From: VAZQ01 sp963841705
Lineage (GTDB): Bacteria > Pseudomonadota > Alphaproteobacteria > Rhizobiales > Xanthobacteraceae
Length of the DNA: 64,000 nt
Assembly (NCBI GenBank): GCA_963841705.1
Contig: CAWJDY010000005.1
Location: 38,824 to 102,823, forward strand
Direction of reading: 5' to 3'
The position numbers and the translations under genes are program-made. Position 1 is the first letter of the stretch. The number at the start of each line of letters is the position of its first letter. The notes beneath the pieces are model-generated. The model was not told the DNA's origin and ran no database searches. It saw nothing but the letters and a program-made list of their open reading frames with translations. Below, one piece after another: positions 38,771 through 47,121 of the stretch.

Positions 38771-39586
38771 ATGACCGACGGCGCCCTGGAAACGGTGCTG
38801 CGGCGAGATCGCCTGGTCGTTGCCGGCGCGCTGGCGGCGATCGCCGCGCTGGCGTGGGGCTACGTGCTCTGGCTCGCTGCCGACATGGACATGGGCGGCA
38901 TGGACATGACCGCCTTCCGCATGATCCCGGCCGGCATCGGGATCATGGCGCCGACCAACGCGCCGTGGAAAGCGATCGAGTTCGCGTTCGTGTTCGTCAT
39001 GTGGGCGGTGATGATGGTCGGCATGATGGCGCCCTCGGCGGCGCCGATGCTCCTCATCTACGCCCGCGTGGGTCGGCAGGCGAAGGCGCAGAGCAAGCCG
39101 TTCGCCGCGACCGGCTGGTTCGCCGCCGGCTATTTCCTCGCCTGGATCGGCTTTTCGCTCGCGGCGACCCTGGTTCAATGGGCGATCGAACGGGCGGCCT
39201 TGCTCAATTCGCAGATGGCAAGCGCCAGCAACGTGCTCGGGGGAGTCATTCTGATCGCGGCGGGGGTCTACCAATGGACCCCGCTCAAGGACGTCTGCCT
39301 CGCCAATTGCCAGTCGCCGTTCTGGTTCCTGATGCGCTACGGCGGCTTTCGCGGCGATGTGCCGGGCTGCCTGCTGCTGGGGCTTCGCCATGGCCTCTAT
39401 TGCGTCGGCTGCTGCTGGGTTCTGATGGCGCTTTTGTTCGTGGGCGGGGTGATGAACGTGCTTTGGATCGCGCTCCTGGCGCTGCTTGTCCTGTTGGAGA
39501 AGGTTACCCCGTTCGGGCGCTGGATCGCACGCGCCGCCGGCGCCGCTTGCGTCGCGGCGGGCGCCTGGCTGCTGCTATCAGTTTAG
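38771..39586 (+). CDS. DUF2182 integral membrane protein (predicted metal-binding)
   Basis: 271 residues with about seven membrane helices. Met-rich segments DMDMGGMDMTAFRM and VMMVGMMAPSAAPM and the motif CLANCQSPFWFLM are typical of DUF2182, annotated as a predicted metal-binding membrane protein. Its pairing with DUF1326 proteins is recurrent in proteobacteria. Methionine and cysteine ligands suggest a soft metal such as copper, but this is an inference. Confidence 0.9.
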   Translation: MTDGALETVLRRDRLVVAGALAAIAALAWGYVLWLAADMDMGGMDMTAFRMIPAGIGIMAPTNAPWKAIEFAFVFVMWAVMMVGMMAPSAAPMLLIYARVGRQAKAQSKPFAATGWFAAGYFLAWIGFSLAATLVQWAIERAALLNSQMASASNVLGGVILIAAGVYQWTPLKDVCLANCQSPFWFLMRYGGFRGDVPGCLLLGLRHGLYCVGCCWVLMALLFVGGVMNVLWIALLALLVLLEKVTPFGRWIARAAGAACVAAGAWLLLSV

Positions 39587-39706
39587 GGGAAGTGCCCAGA
39601 CGGACGTAACGCAGTTGCTCGATCTCGATCACGGCCAGGTCCCTGCCGGATGGTCCGGAATTGCGATCACTTGTAGGTCGCGCCGCAAGGGTGTCAACGC
39701 TGAGGC

Positions 39707-40213
39707 CTATTTCTTGGCCTCAGGCTGCTGCGCAAGCAGAGCGTCGAGCAAGCCCTGCCGATAATAGAAGGTCGTAGCCTTCAGGCGGGTGAAGGCCTCG
39801 ACGAGATTTATCAGTCCGCGTCGCGCAGCGAGATCGAGCACGCCCAACGTACCAGTCACTGCGAAGCCTTGCGCGCGCGCAAAGGAGACCCCGTCGCGAT
39901 CGTCCAGAAGAATCAAATGGGCGTCGATGTCGGCAGCGAGCGCAATCGCCTCGCGCTCGCCCTTGTCCAGAAGCGGCGACATGGCAACATTACTCTTCCG
40001 ACCGGGATTTGGCTTGATCTCAAGCCAAGCTGGAGCTTGTGCGATCCAGTTGCGCACTGCCACTGGTGTACGTCGATTTCCAAGCTCATCGTGTACTGCG
40101 GCGGGCACGATGATCCGGCCGAATAGTTTCGGCAGCACGTCGACCGCGTTGATCTGGACCAGGTAATTCAGCGGGCCGGTGTCCGAGACGACGTCGACCT
40201 GCACGCGATTCAA
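39707..40213 (-). CDS. DUF3368/PIN-like toxin
   Basis: 168 residues of the PIN-fold DUF3368 group. Acidic active-site residues appear in VVSDTGPLNYL, DKGEREAIALA and ILLDDRDG. Such proteins are probably RNases. It overlaps the UPF0175 gene by four bases (ATGA), the normal operon arrangement of this toxin-antitoxin pair. It appears full length. Confidence 0.85.
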   Translation of the reverse strand: MNRVQVDVVSDTGPLNYLVQINAVDVLPKLFGRIIVPAAVHDELGNRRTPVAVRNWIAQAPAWLEIKPNPGRKSNVAMSPLLDKGEREAIALAADIDAHLILLDDRDGVSFARAQGFAVTGTLGVLDLAARRGLINLVEAFTRLKATTFYYRQGLLDALLAQQPEAKK

Positions 40214-40473
40214 AATCCCAGCCGTTGCAAATCTTGTCTATCTCGCTCCAGATCGGCGGCTGTGTAGGATCCGAAGACCTCATGGGCCTTGAAGAATGCA
40301 TCGAGTTCGGCACGCGTCTCGAAACCAAGCAGGCGCCGTAGCTCAGGCTTGGTCAACCGACCGCGCTTGTATTCCTCGAGCGCAAGTGCTTCGAGCGCGC
40401 GGCGTGACAGATCATCTCCCGCGGCCGCGAGCCGCTGGGCCAGGTCATCGGGAATTTCAACGGTCAAGTTCAT
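40210..40473 (-). CDS. UPF0175 family antitoxin
   Basis: 87 residues: MNLTVEIPDDLAQRLAAAGD, then LEALALEEYKRGRLTKPELR and LLGFETRAELDAFFKAHEVF. The N-terminus and the helix-turn-helix-like end are standard for UPF0175 antitoxins paired with DUF3368 toxins. An almost identical copy without a toxin lies at 43595-43858. Confidence 0.87.
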   Translation of the reverse strand: MNLTVEIPDDLAQRLAAAGDDLSRRALEALALEEYKRGRLTKPELRRLLGFETRAELDAFFKAHEVFGSYTAADLERDRQDLQRLGF

Positions 40474-40761
40474 GCATTTACATTAGCGAGTGGTCGTTCC
40501 TCGATCAAGTTTCGGATAGTGCCGCTGGTGCCGCATATGATTCAGCTCTTGTCGAGACCCCGCGCTTCTTTCTTCCGACGCGCCGCAGCGGCGTGTCCCG
40601 GGCGACTTCCCACATTCTGATTGCGCTCCTCATGATGCGCTGCAGAACCGGGACCGCACAAAGCTCTGGCGGTTTCCCGCTCGAAGCTCGTGGCGGTCCC
40701 GGAACAACTGCCCGAAGCTCGATCGCGCCGGCGAGGCGATCGGTTTGAAATGTGAGCCCGA

Positions 40762-41124
40762 TTATTGCCGGTCCTCTCTCCGGCCGGCGACGAGCGCTTC
40801 CAATGCAGCGATTAGCGGACCCAGATGGTTACGGAGCACGAGCCACACAAGATCGAGACGAACATCCGCATAGCCGTGGATAAGACGGTGTCGCATGCCC
40901 GTTATTTCGCGCCACGGGATTTCGGGATGGGCGGCCCGTGTGGCGACCGAGACCTTGCCCGCCGCCTCGCCGATCACCTCCAGTGACCGGATTGTCGCGT
41001 TCTGGTGCAGTGGACTCGCGAGGAAGGCGGCTTCATCGAGCCCTTCGGCAAAGGCCTGCGCGTCACGCCCCGCGAACAGCATATCGAGGAGAAGCGCCGC
41101 GTCTCGTTCCGGCAATTCAGCCAT
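40762..41124 (-). CDS. HepT-like ribonuclease toxin
   Basis: 120 residues of the HepT/DUF86 family. The catalytic RX4HxY motif is present in GMRHRLIHGYADV. It overlaps the MntA-type gene by eight bases. HepT cleaves or modifies RNA and is held in check by the nucleotidyltransferase MntA, which AMPylates its tyrosine. Confidence 0.88.
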   Translation of the reverse strand: MAELPERDAALLLDMLFAGRDAQAFAEGLDEAAFLASPLHQNATIRSLEVIGEAAGKVSVATRAAHPEIPWREITGMRHRLIHGYADVRLDLVWLVLRNHLGPLIAALEALVAGRREDRQ

Positions 41125-41431
41125 ACACGGTTTCGGCCTCTCTCAGGATCGCCTGTCGCCGAATGAAATTCCGGCTCGCCTCGACTGCCTCGCGCTCGAC
41201 AAGGTCGACTGGGCGCCCGAGAAGCTTCTCCAACGCGTCTTTCAGATCGGCGAAGGCGGCCAGATCGTTGCGTGCGTCAGGGGTGAAAGTGACAAGGAAA
41301 TCAACATCGCTGCGGCTGGGAACGAATTCGGTATCGCGCGCAGCCGAGCCGAAGACCTCCAGCCGCGCCACGCCGTACCGGCGGCAGAGAGCCGCAAGAG
41401 CATCGCGCTTTTCCCTGATTTCAGCTCGCAT
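41117..41431 (-). CDS. MntA-like nucleotidyltransferase antitoxin
   Basis: 104 residues, minimal nucleotidyltransferase. The GSX10DXD motif is intact: GSAARDTEFVPSRSDVDFLV. Partner of the HepT gene downstream. A decayed fragment of a near-identical gene lies at about 42340-42410. Confidence 0.88.
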   Translation of the reverse strand: MRAEIREKRDALAALCRRYGVARLEVFGSAARDTEFVPSRSDVDFLVTFTPDARNDLAAFADLKDALEKLLGRPVDLVEREAVEASRNFIRRQAILREAETVYG

Positions 41432-41496
41432 GGCGTTGATCTCGCGCTATCTTGAGACGTGTTCTAGTACTGCCGTCTTGCGTTTTCATCAATCAG

Positions 41497-41536
41497 CCTC
41501 GTCCTGAGGAGCGCAAAGGCGCGTCTCGAAGGACGG
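41497..41536. repeat. cctcgtcctgaggagcgc repeat, simple form
   Basis: CCTCGTCCTGAGGAGCGC, short loop, GCGTCTCGAAGGACG: the outer element without inserted hairpins. Related copies are at 16097, 43278 and 48854. Confidence 0.75.
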
Positions 41537-41561
41537 GCACAAGCGAGATCGTGCAAGCGCC

Positions 41562-42017
41562 TCAATATCCCATCTTGAGCGCCTGGGCGTCTGCAGCGAG
41601 CTGATCGAGCACCTTGCGTCGCTCCGCATCTATGTTCTCCTTGAATCGCAGAACGTCCTCGAACCGGACGCGCCGGTGCGTCCCGACCAAGCGGAAGGGG
41701 AGCTTCTTCTGCTCAAGTAGCTGCACAAGGAACGGCCGTGACACGTTCAGAAAATCGGCCGCCTGCTGTGTGGTGAGCTCGGCGTTCTGCGGGACGATCG
41801 CGACCGCGCGGCCCAATGCCATATCCTCCAGAATAGCCTGAAGAAGTTTCACAGCTCCCGCTGGCAGCTCGATTGTCTTTTCCTCGCCGGCATCGCGGAC
41901 ATGCAGGGTCAGAGGCCGCCCGCGACGCGCCAAGGGGGCGAGCCGCTGCCCCGAGGCACGCGCCAGCTCGACGTCCTCCTTGGAAGGGCGGACACTCGTC
42001 GATGCTGCGGTGGCCAT
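41562..42017 (-). CDS. Excisionase-type (HTH) antitoxin, orphan
   Basis: 151 residues from ATG 42017. The C-terminal half holds a MerR/excisionase-like helix-turn-helix, LTTQQAADFLNVSRPFLVQL followed by LPFRLVGTHRRVRFEDVLRF. Proteins like this usually precede a PIN-domain toxin gene. Here the stop is followed directly by a repeat element and no toxin is found, so the antitoxin seems to have lost its partner. Confidence 0.75.
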   Translation of the reverse strand: MATAASTSVRPSKEDVELARASGQRLAPLARRGRPLTLHVRDAGEEKTIELPAGAVKLLQAILEDMALGRAVAIVPQNAELTTQQAADFLNVSRPFLVQLLEQKKLPFRLVGTHRRVRFEDVLRFKENIDAERRKVLDQLAADAQALKMGY

Positions 42018-42137
42018 GTCTCGTTTCCTCGCAGTCCGATGCACCACTATTATGAGCATAGAAGCCGACAACCGCAATATCCGAAACAAACGAAATTTTC
42101 GAAACCGCTTCGGGGGATAAACCTGAAGGTGCCGGCC

Positions 42138-42223
42138 GCCGGTATCGCGCGCTGCTCGAGTTCTTCTTGCGCGCCGATGTGGTGATGGCGCCAGTCACGC
42201 CGTGCACCGCGCATCGCATCTGA
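42138..42223 (+). pseudogene. Amidase fragment
   Basis: About 28 codons read RRYRALLEFFLRADVVMAPV then TPCTAHRI and a stop, resembling the A-P-x-T-P-C-T-A block of AtzE-type amidases. There is no complete gene around it. A larger fragment of an amidase lies at 48024-48548. Confidence 0.4.
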
Positions 42224-42324
42224 GCTGAAGCTGCCGGCTCAGAAAATCACTTGGCAGCGGAAGGACAACCCGGAATTGTAAGCGACCGATCGCGGCCAAG
42301 GGCCTCTCGCTGCCTCGCACTGCA

Positions 42325-42415
42325 AGGTGACAAGGGGGTCAATTGACTGCGGCTGGGAACGAATTCGGTGTCGTGGGCAGCCGAGCCGAAGACCTCCAGC
42401 CTCAGGTTTAATCGT
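42325..42415 (-). pseudogene. Remnant of a second MntA-like gene
   Basis: RLEVFGSAAHDTEFVPSRS, nearly identical to the nucleotidyltransferase motif of the intact gene at 41117-41431, then the frame is lost. It overlaps the 3' end of the TauE/SafE gene. Confidence 0.7.
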
Positions 42416-43220
42416 GAGCGGCAAACGCCGTCTTCCCGGCCGCCGCGAGCAGTACGCATCCGAGCAGCACTTTGAGGAACGCCACCGGCGCATAGGCCAC
42501 CGCGAGGCCGCCCAGTGCTGCGCCAATGATCGAGCCCGCCGCCATCGCGGTTGTGATCCGCTGGGCACCCCGCCCGCGTGGGATCGCGTCAACGCGCCAG
42601 TAACGCCACAACCCGACCGAGACGACGCCGAGCGAAACAAGGATGCTCGCCGAGCCGGCGGTTTTGATGTCTGCGCCGAAGATCAGCACCAGCGCCGGGA
42701 TCAGCAATTCGCCGCCGGCCACGCCGAGCACGCTGCTGACCAGTCCGACGCCGATCCCGATGGCGGTCCCGGCCGCCAGGTGCGCCGCTGTGCCCGCCGG
42801 CAGCAGGTCGCCCGATTGAAACGGCAGGACCGCCTCGGTCATCAACAGCAGCCCGAGCGCGCCCAGCAAAACCGCAATCAGCAGAACAAGCCGCCTGGTG
42901 CTCAGCCGGTTGACCAGCTGCGTGCCATAGGAGGCGCTCGCCATGCCGCCGGCGAGCAGCCCCGCCATTGCGGGCAGGTACGGGACCACGGCCGCGAGCG
43001 ACACCGCGCCGCTGCGGATCGCCAGCGCGAAGCTCAGAGTGACAAGGCTGGTCAGGAGATTCAGCGGGACAGCAGCCCGCGGGTTGAAGCCGATCCCGTA
43101 CATCAGGAGCGGCAGGCGGAACTCGCCGCCGCCCAATCCGATCAACCCGCCAAGGCAGCCGATCGGCACGCACCATCCGAACGCCCTGCGGAAATAGGGA
43201 CAACCAACCGCGCTGATCAT
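42408..43220 (-). CDS. TauE/SafE family sulfite/sulfur-compound exporter
   Basis: 270 residues with about eight membrane helices. Both repeats of the family are visible: GCLGGLIGLGGGEFRLPLLM and GLVSSVLGVAGGELLIPALV. It probably exports sulfite or another small sulfur compound. It is the only ordinary metabolic gene inside the toxin-antitoxin island. Confidence 0.85.
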   Translation of the reverse strand: MISAVGCPYFRRAFGWCVPIGCLGGLIGLGGGEFRLPLLMYGIGFNPRAAVPLNLLTSLVTLSFALAIRSGAVSLAAVVPYLPAMAGLLAGGMASASYGTQLVNRLSTRRLVLLIAVLLGALGLLLMTEAVLPFQSGDLLPAGTAAHLAAGTAIGIGVGLVSSVLGVAGGELLIPALVLIFGADIKTAGSASILVSLGVVSVGLWRYWRVDAIPRGRGAQRITTAMAAGSIIGAALGGLAVAYAPVAFLKVLLGCVLLAAAGKTAFAAHD

Positions 43221-43277
43221 CCAGGACTCTCTAGCACGGCCGTTTCGAGGTTTGAATTATGTGGCCACATCACCCAA

Positions 43278-43427
43278 CCTCGTCCTGAGGAGCGCGCGCT
43301 TTGTGCGCGCGTCTCGAAGCCTCGTCCTGAGGAGCGCCGAAGGCGCGTCTCGAAGCCTCGTCCTGGGGAGCGCCGAAGGCGCGTCTCGAAGCCTCGTCCT
43401 GAGGAGCGCCGAAGGCGCGTCTCGAAG
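43278..43427. repeat. Tandem array of four CCTCGTCCTG...GTCTCGAAG units
   Basis: Unit 1 (43278-43319, 42 bp) has a GCGCGC-TTTGT-GCGCGC loop. Units 2-4 (43320-43355, 43356-43391, 43392-43427) are 36 bp each and nearly identical. They are directly joined, with no spacers. It is an amplified form of the element at 41497. Confidence 0.9.
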
Positions 43428-43447
43428 GATGGCCACAAGCGACGGCA

Positions 43448-43594
43448 GCAATCACGTAGAGCCGTGGATGAGGCGGTGTCGCATGCCCCACCGCGGCAGG
43501 CACAACAATCCGGCTGAATAATACGGAAACAAGGCGACCGCTTGATCTGCACAGGTCATTCAGCGAACCGGTGTCCGCGAGACCTGCACAGGAC
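43448..43594 (-). pseudogene. Debris of HepT and PIN-toxin genes
   Basis: Bases 43452-43486 match the HepT gene region around 40868-40902 (RHRLIHGY coding). Bases 43490-43594 match the start of the DUF3368 toxin (about 40088-40210) with several deletions and no open frame. The fragment sits just where a toxin gene should follow the UPF0175 copy. Confidence 0.7.
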
Positions 43595-43858
43595 TCAAAA
43601 TCCTAACCGTTGCAAATCTTGTCTATCTCGCTCCAGATCGGCGGCTGTGTAGGATCCGAAGACCTCATGGGCCTTGAAGAATGCATCGAGTTCGGCACGC
43701 GTCTCGAAACCAAGCAGGCGCCGTAGCTCAGGCTTGGTCAACCGACCGCGCTTGTATTCCTCAAGCGCAAGTGCTTCGAGCACGCGGCGTGACAGATCAC
43801 CTCCCGCGGCCGCGAGCCGGTGGGCCAGGTCATCGGGAATTTCAACGGTCAAGTTCAT
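43595..43858 (-). CDS. UPF0175 family antitoxin, second copy without toxin
   Basis: 87 residues, identical to the copy at 40210-40473 except for about three substitutions (for example DDLAHRLAAAGGD and RRVLEALALEEY). The upstream region is also duplicated (43859-43985 resembles 40474-40600). Its toxin partner is only debris. Confidence 0.82.
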   Translation of the reverse strand: MNLTVEIPDDLAHRLAAAGGDLSRRVLEALALEEYKRGRLTKPELRRLLGFETRAELDAFFKAHEVFGSYTAADLERDRQDLQRLGF

Positions 43859-44118
43859 TCATTTACATTAGCGAGAGCTCGTTCCTCGATCAAGTTTCGG
43901 ATAGTGTAGGTGGTGCAGCATGTGATTCAGCTCTTGTCGAGACCCCGTGCTTCTTTCTTGCGACGCGCCGCAGCGGCGTGTCCCGGGCGCAGTGCCGAGG
44001 GCCTGCACAAATTGTTGTAAGAACTTTCGCGCAGCCCGAACAGACACTTCTCCGCGGCGGATCGTTCTGATATCATTTATCGCTTCTGTGAGTTAATGAA
44101 GGGACGGATGCGCGAACA

Positions 44119-44943
44119 ATGGGCATACTGTGGTTATTACCAGGAGCAGTATTGGGGATGCTCCTTTGGACTTTTATCCTACGTTGGCTAGCACTTCGGA
44201 TCGTTCCGAGTTCAGTAGGCGCAAAAAACAAGCTAGTTTTTGCAAATGCTGGGTCCTTGCTGTTTATCATTTGTGTGTATGTGAGTGTCGCGATTAGTGA
44301 CGACAGGATGATATTCCTGCCCTACTTCATTATTCCGATTGCAGCTGCATGTCAGGCGCTATGGTACTGGAAAGATGTGTCAAAACTTGCACCCGAACAA
44401 CAAGTGGCAACTAAGGTTGATGAATCAAAGTCAGAGGGTCTCTTCAAAGGATTAATTCGACCCCTAGCAATGAACCCTGATAGCGCAGCCATGAGAGACA
44501 ATGAAGCATTAAGAAACGATGTTGCGGACAGGTGGAATGCATTGGTCAGATATGACGAAGAGATTTCTACAGCTGCAGAACAATTACGGCCCTTCGGAGA
44601 CGTGTGGATATCCAAGCTTGGCCAAGCGTACTTTGCATTGAATGAGGATAGAAAGTACCTACCTAATATTGTCGTCCGTCTAAAGGAGGAAGCCGAACGA
44701 GAGAAAGTTGAAAGCTGGGCAAATCGTTTCCGGTATACCTCCTCCGGGGAGCTTTGCACGGAGCAATCGTTAAAGATTATTCGAGAGGCCGAGGCTTCAG
44801 GATATACGCTCGACGTTCAGGAAAACAAAGTCGTCACCGCAAGTAAGAAAGGCGGTGGTACGTCTTATCTTCGCTCAAACAGTGACATCCAGCAGTTTGG
44901 GCAATACATGCTACGGCAACGACCTTCCAAGGAAAATTTATGA
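44119..44943 (+). CDS. Membrane protein of unknown function, AT-richer
   Basis: 274 residues. Three N-terminal membrane helices (residues 2-25, 45-62, 65-85) are followed by a soluble, charged domain of about 185 residues (VADRWNALVRYDEEISTAAE and so on). Base composition is clearly more AT-rich than the neighbours, a sign of transfer. I do not recognise the family. Confidence 0.65.
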   Translation: MGILWLLPGAVLGMLLWTFILRWLALRIVPSSVGAKNKLVFANAGSLLFIICVYVSVAISDDRMIFLPYFIIPIAAACQALWYWKDVSKLAPEQQVATKVDESKSEGLFKGLIRPLAMNPDSAAMRDNEALRNDVADRWNALVRYDEEISTAAEQLRPFGDVWISKLGQAYFALNEDRKYLPNIVVRLKEEAEREKVESWANRFRYTSSGELCTEQSLKIIREAEASGYTLDVQENKVVTASKKGGGTSYLRSNSDIQQFGQYMLRQRPSKENL

Positions 44944-45362
44944 GCTAGCTCGTGCTTGGGTGCTTGGGGCGTGGGCCGCGAATATCATTTGCATCTTTGC
45001 ATTCATATGGACAGGCCCAGGAGTCGCGCTGTATGGCAGCCATCTCTTGGCGCAACCACTCTACCTCTCTCGCTTGCTGCTCCATTCGCCGCTGCTGCGC
45101 GGTTTTCCGCTTTGCGCCGATGGTGCCGCAGCGGAAGGCGTGTGTGCGTCTGATCGTCTGATCGCTGGTGCCAGGTATCGACGCTAAGCTCGCTGCGTTT
45201 TAACGTTTTAACGCGCCCTGCTGGTCCTAGCCCCTCCCCGGCAACCCTCCTATAGGGGGCCGAGGGTCGAATGGGGGATATGGGGGGTCCCACTCAAAAA
45301 TATCGGACAGAAATTTCCCATGACTACAGGGCACATTCTAATTTAGCCTTTCCAGGCGAGCT
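44944..45362. other. Spacer without recognisable genes
   Basis: About 420 bases with short shadow frames only. The part near 45240-45300 contains GGGGGCC/GGGGGATATGGGGGGTCCC runs. No repeat of the main families is seen. Confidence 0.4.
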
Positions 45363-45695
45363 TTATTGACGCGTTCTTTCGAGGGCAATCAGCTTGCGTG
45401 CAAAGTCCATGTCCATAGCATCCATCTCCCTCAGATGGGGCTCCATGGTTGCATGGTATCCCCTGGGAATTGGATCAGTGATGGCTCGTCGGCGAGCTAA
45501 CTGGAAGCTACTGCACCGAGCTATTACTGCTGTGGCTGCTGTCTCCAAATCTGTGTTTGTGCGCGCGATGGAATGAGCCTCGCGCTCTATGCAGTCGTTC
45601 AGTGCAGCTCCTGCGGCCCGACTTTCTTCTCGATTGGCTTGACTGACGCAAGCGCACAGACATAGACATAATAAGAGGCCCGACGCACGCATCAC
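45363..45695 (-). CDS. Small putative lipoprotein
   Basis: 110 residues beginning MMRASGLLLCLCLCACVSQA: a short hydrophobic signal with lipobox-like LCAC. The remainder is helical and charged with two further cysteines (DCIEREA, ARCSSF). Family not recognised; the composition fits a secreted entry-exclusion or envelope protein. Confidence 0.5.
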   Translation of the reverse strand: MMRASGLLLCLCLCACVSQANREESRAAGAALNDCIEREAHSIARTNTDLETAATAVIARCSSFQLARRRAITDPIPRGYHATMEPHLREMDAMDMDFARKLIALERTRQ

Positions 45696-45877
45696 ACCGC
45701 ACCAATCCCTCGGATATCAATAATCCGAAGATTACACTATACTTTCCGATACCGATCCACTGGGGTTGTCAAGCAATCCACTTTGATTTTAGCAAAGACC
45801 GCAACTCTTGCTCTTTGCCGGATGTTTAGAACGGACGAATGTTTCTCCATCGCGGCGAGTTCCTCAAATAAGCAGGC

Positions 45878-46090
45878 CTATTTATAGCATTCAACCAGAA
45901 CTGTAGACCGCACACCTCTTTCCGCTACGTCCGCTGGTTCTAATTTGGTAGTCGAATTAGCAGTCTCATATGCCACGCTCTTAGCCTCCAAAAACTCCCT
46001 TGCTATATTGCTTTTGATTGCGAAATTTATGTTTTGTGGAATGGTACCGGTGGCCTTTATCATCGTCGATGCACTTATCGTAGACATAAC
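45878..46090 (-). pseudogene. C-terminal fragment of a trypsin-like serine protease
   Basis: About 70 codons read IKATGTIPQNINFAIKSNIA, FLEAKSVAYETA, then ADVAERGVRSTVLVECYK, the characteristic C-terminus of S1C-type proteases with T-V-L-V-E-C. The catalytic part is missing: at about 46090 the sequence changes abruptly to another truncated gene on the other strand. Confidence 0.7.
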
Positions 46091-46092
46091 TA

Positions 46093-47118
46093 TTGGACCA
46101 AGAGCGCGGGCAGCGAGCAGGTGACGAACGTAGCTCCCTTGTTGATTTGCTCTCAAAGTTTACTGAGATCGAATTAGTAGAGGGATCCGCTTCTGCTCAG
46201 TCACACGGAACGACTGTAACCCTGCAGGATGTCTCGCCTGAGCATGTAGCAAGATTGTCAAACAAAGATGAAGTGCACGCCTATCTGCTTTCTAATCTTC
46301 CGGTCGATTTTGATAATGATTTTCCATACGCTGAAATACTTCGAGAACACCTTAAGGACAATGTTCCTGGTTACCGCTCTGTTCGTGTAACGCTTCAGCT
46401 TCCAAACGAGAGGCCCGAACGAGTTGAACGCTACTCTCGAACCGGTAGTCAAGCGTTTCAGCTGTTTCCTCCCAAAGAGACCAGTCTTATTGATGACGCG
46501 GGAAATCCGATTGCGTACGTGTGGACTTGCATGAATAAGGGACGCCAAAGCATCGACCAATCTGCGGAAGGAGCTTCGTATGCAGGCCTTTTATATAAGA
46601 TGAAGGGTTTTTCAATAGGAGGCCGGGATAAGCTACGCGCAGTCTTTGATACCAAGCCCCAGGTGTGCAATTGGTTTACGGGGGAGGTTTATATAATCGA
46701 TCCAAAAATCGTCCCTAATGCGTTAGATTGGTATCTTGAAAGAAAAGAAGGTGAATATGAGCATCAACTAAAGATCGCGGTACCGCTTTTTCTTAAACAT
46801 TATGCAGAGGCTGCGCATTTCAGCTGTACATTTCTGCCGCCAATAGGGTATGAAGGTTACGAAAGCGCTCACCTTGTACATTTCTTCTGTCTTTTCAAGG
46901 CAATACCGACTGTATTTCCAGCTCGAAGCTTGCAAAGCCCAGCCGACGTGTTGGCCTTGCCGCTAATTAAGTGTACCGAGGGGGTCTTAACGCTGTCCTC
47001 TGTTCAGCACCCCGAATTTTCGTTGGAACGATGTCGTCAGATATTAGTAGGATGTTGCGCAGAGATACGAGCCGTGCTTTCCACCGAGGCGATCCAACCG
47101 AGCCCTGCTTGTGATTGA
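46093..47118 (+). CDS. C-terminal part of a GHKL/HSP90-like ATPase protein (N-terminally truncated)
   Basis: About 340 residues. SHGTTVTLQDVSPE is the usual end of a GHKL ATPase fold and FDTKPQVCNWFTGEVYIIDPKIVPNALDWYLE resembles the following HSP90-like middle domain, but the ATP-binding motifs N-terminal to these are absent. The only start is a TTG at 46093, right at the junction with the protease fragment. The gene is AT-richer than its surroundings and lies three bases before the DUF5131 gene. It may belonged to a defence-type operon. Confidence 0.55.
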   Translation: MDQERGQRAGDERSSLVDLLSKFTEIELVEGSASAQSHGTTVTLQDVSPEHVARLSNKDEVHAYLLSNLPVDFDNDFPYAEILREHLKDNVPGYRSVRVTLQLPNERPERVERYSRTGSQAFQLFPPKETSLIDDAGNPIAYVWTCMNKGRQSIDQSAEGASYAGLLYKMKGFSIGGRDKLRAVFDTKPQVCNWFTGEVYIIDPKIVPNALDWYLERKEGEYEHQLKIAVPLFLKHYAEAAHFSCTFLPPIGYEGYESAHLVHFFCLFKAIPTVFPARSLQSPADVLALPLIKCTEGVLTLSSVQHPEFSLERCRQILVGCCAEIRAVLSTEAIQPSPACD

Positions 47119-47121
47119 GTT

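Noticed and set aside
39590..39706. tRNA or attachment site at the left border of the accessory island
   Set aside because: No cloverleaf or direct repeat with the right side of the island could be found by eye.
43278..43427. CRISPR array
   Set aside because: The 36 bp units abut directly with no spacers, and the unit is an interspersed palindrome found elsewhere.
42327..43517. Plus-strand ORF of 396 aa with RPEERRRRVSK repeats
   Set aside because: Antisense to TauE/SafE and reading through the 36 bp repeat array; not a protein repeat.
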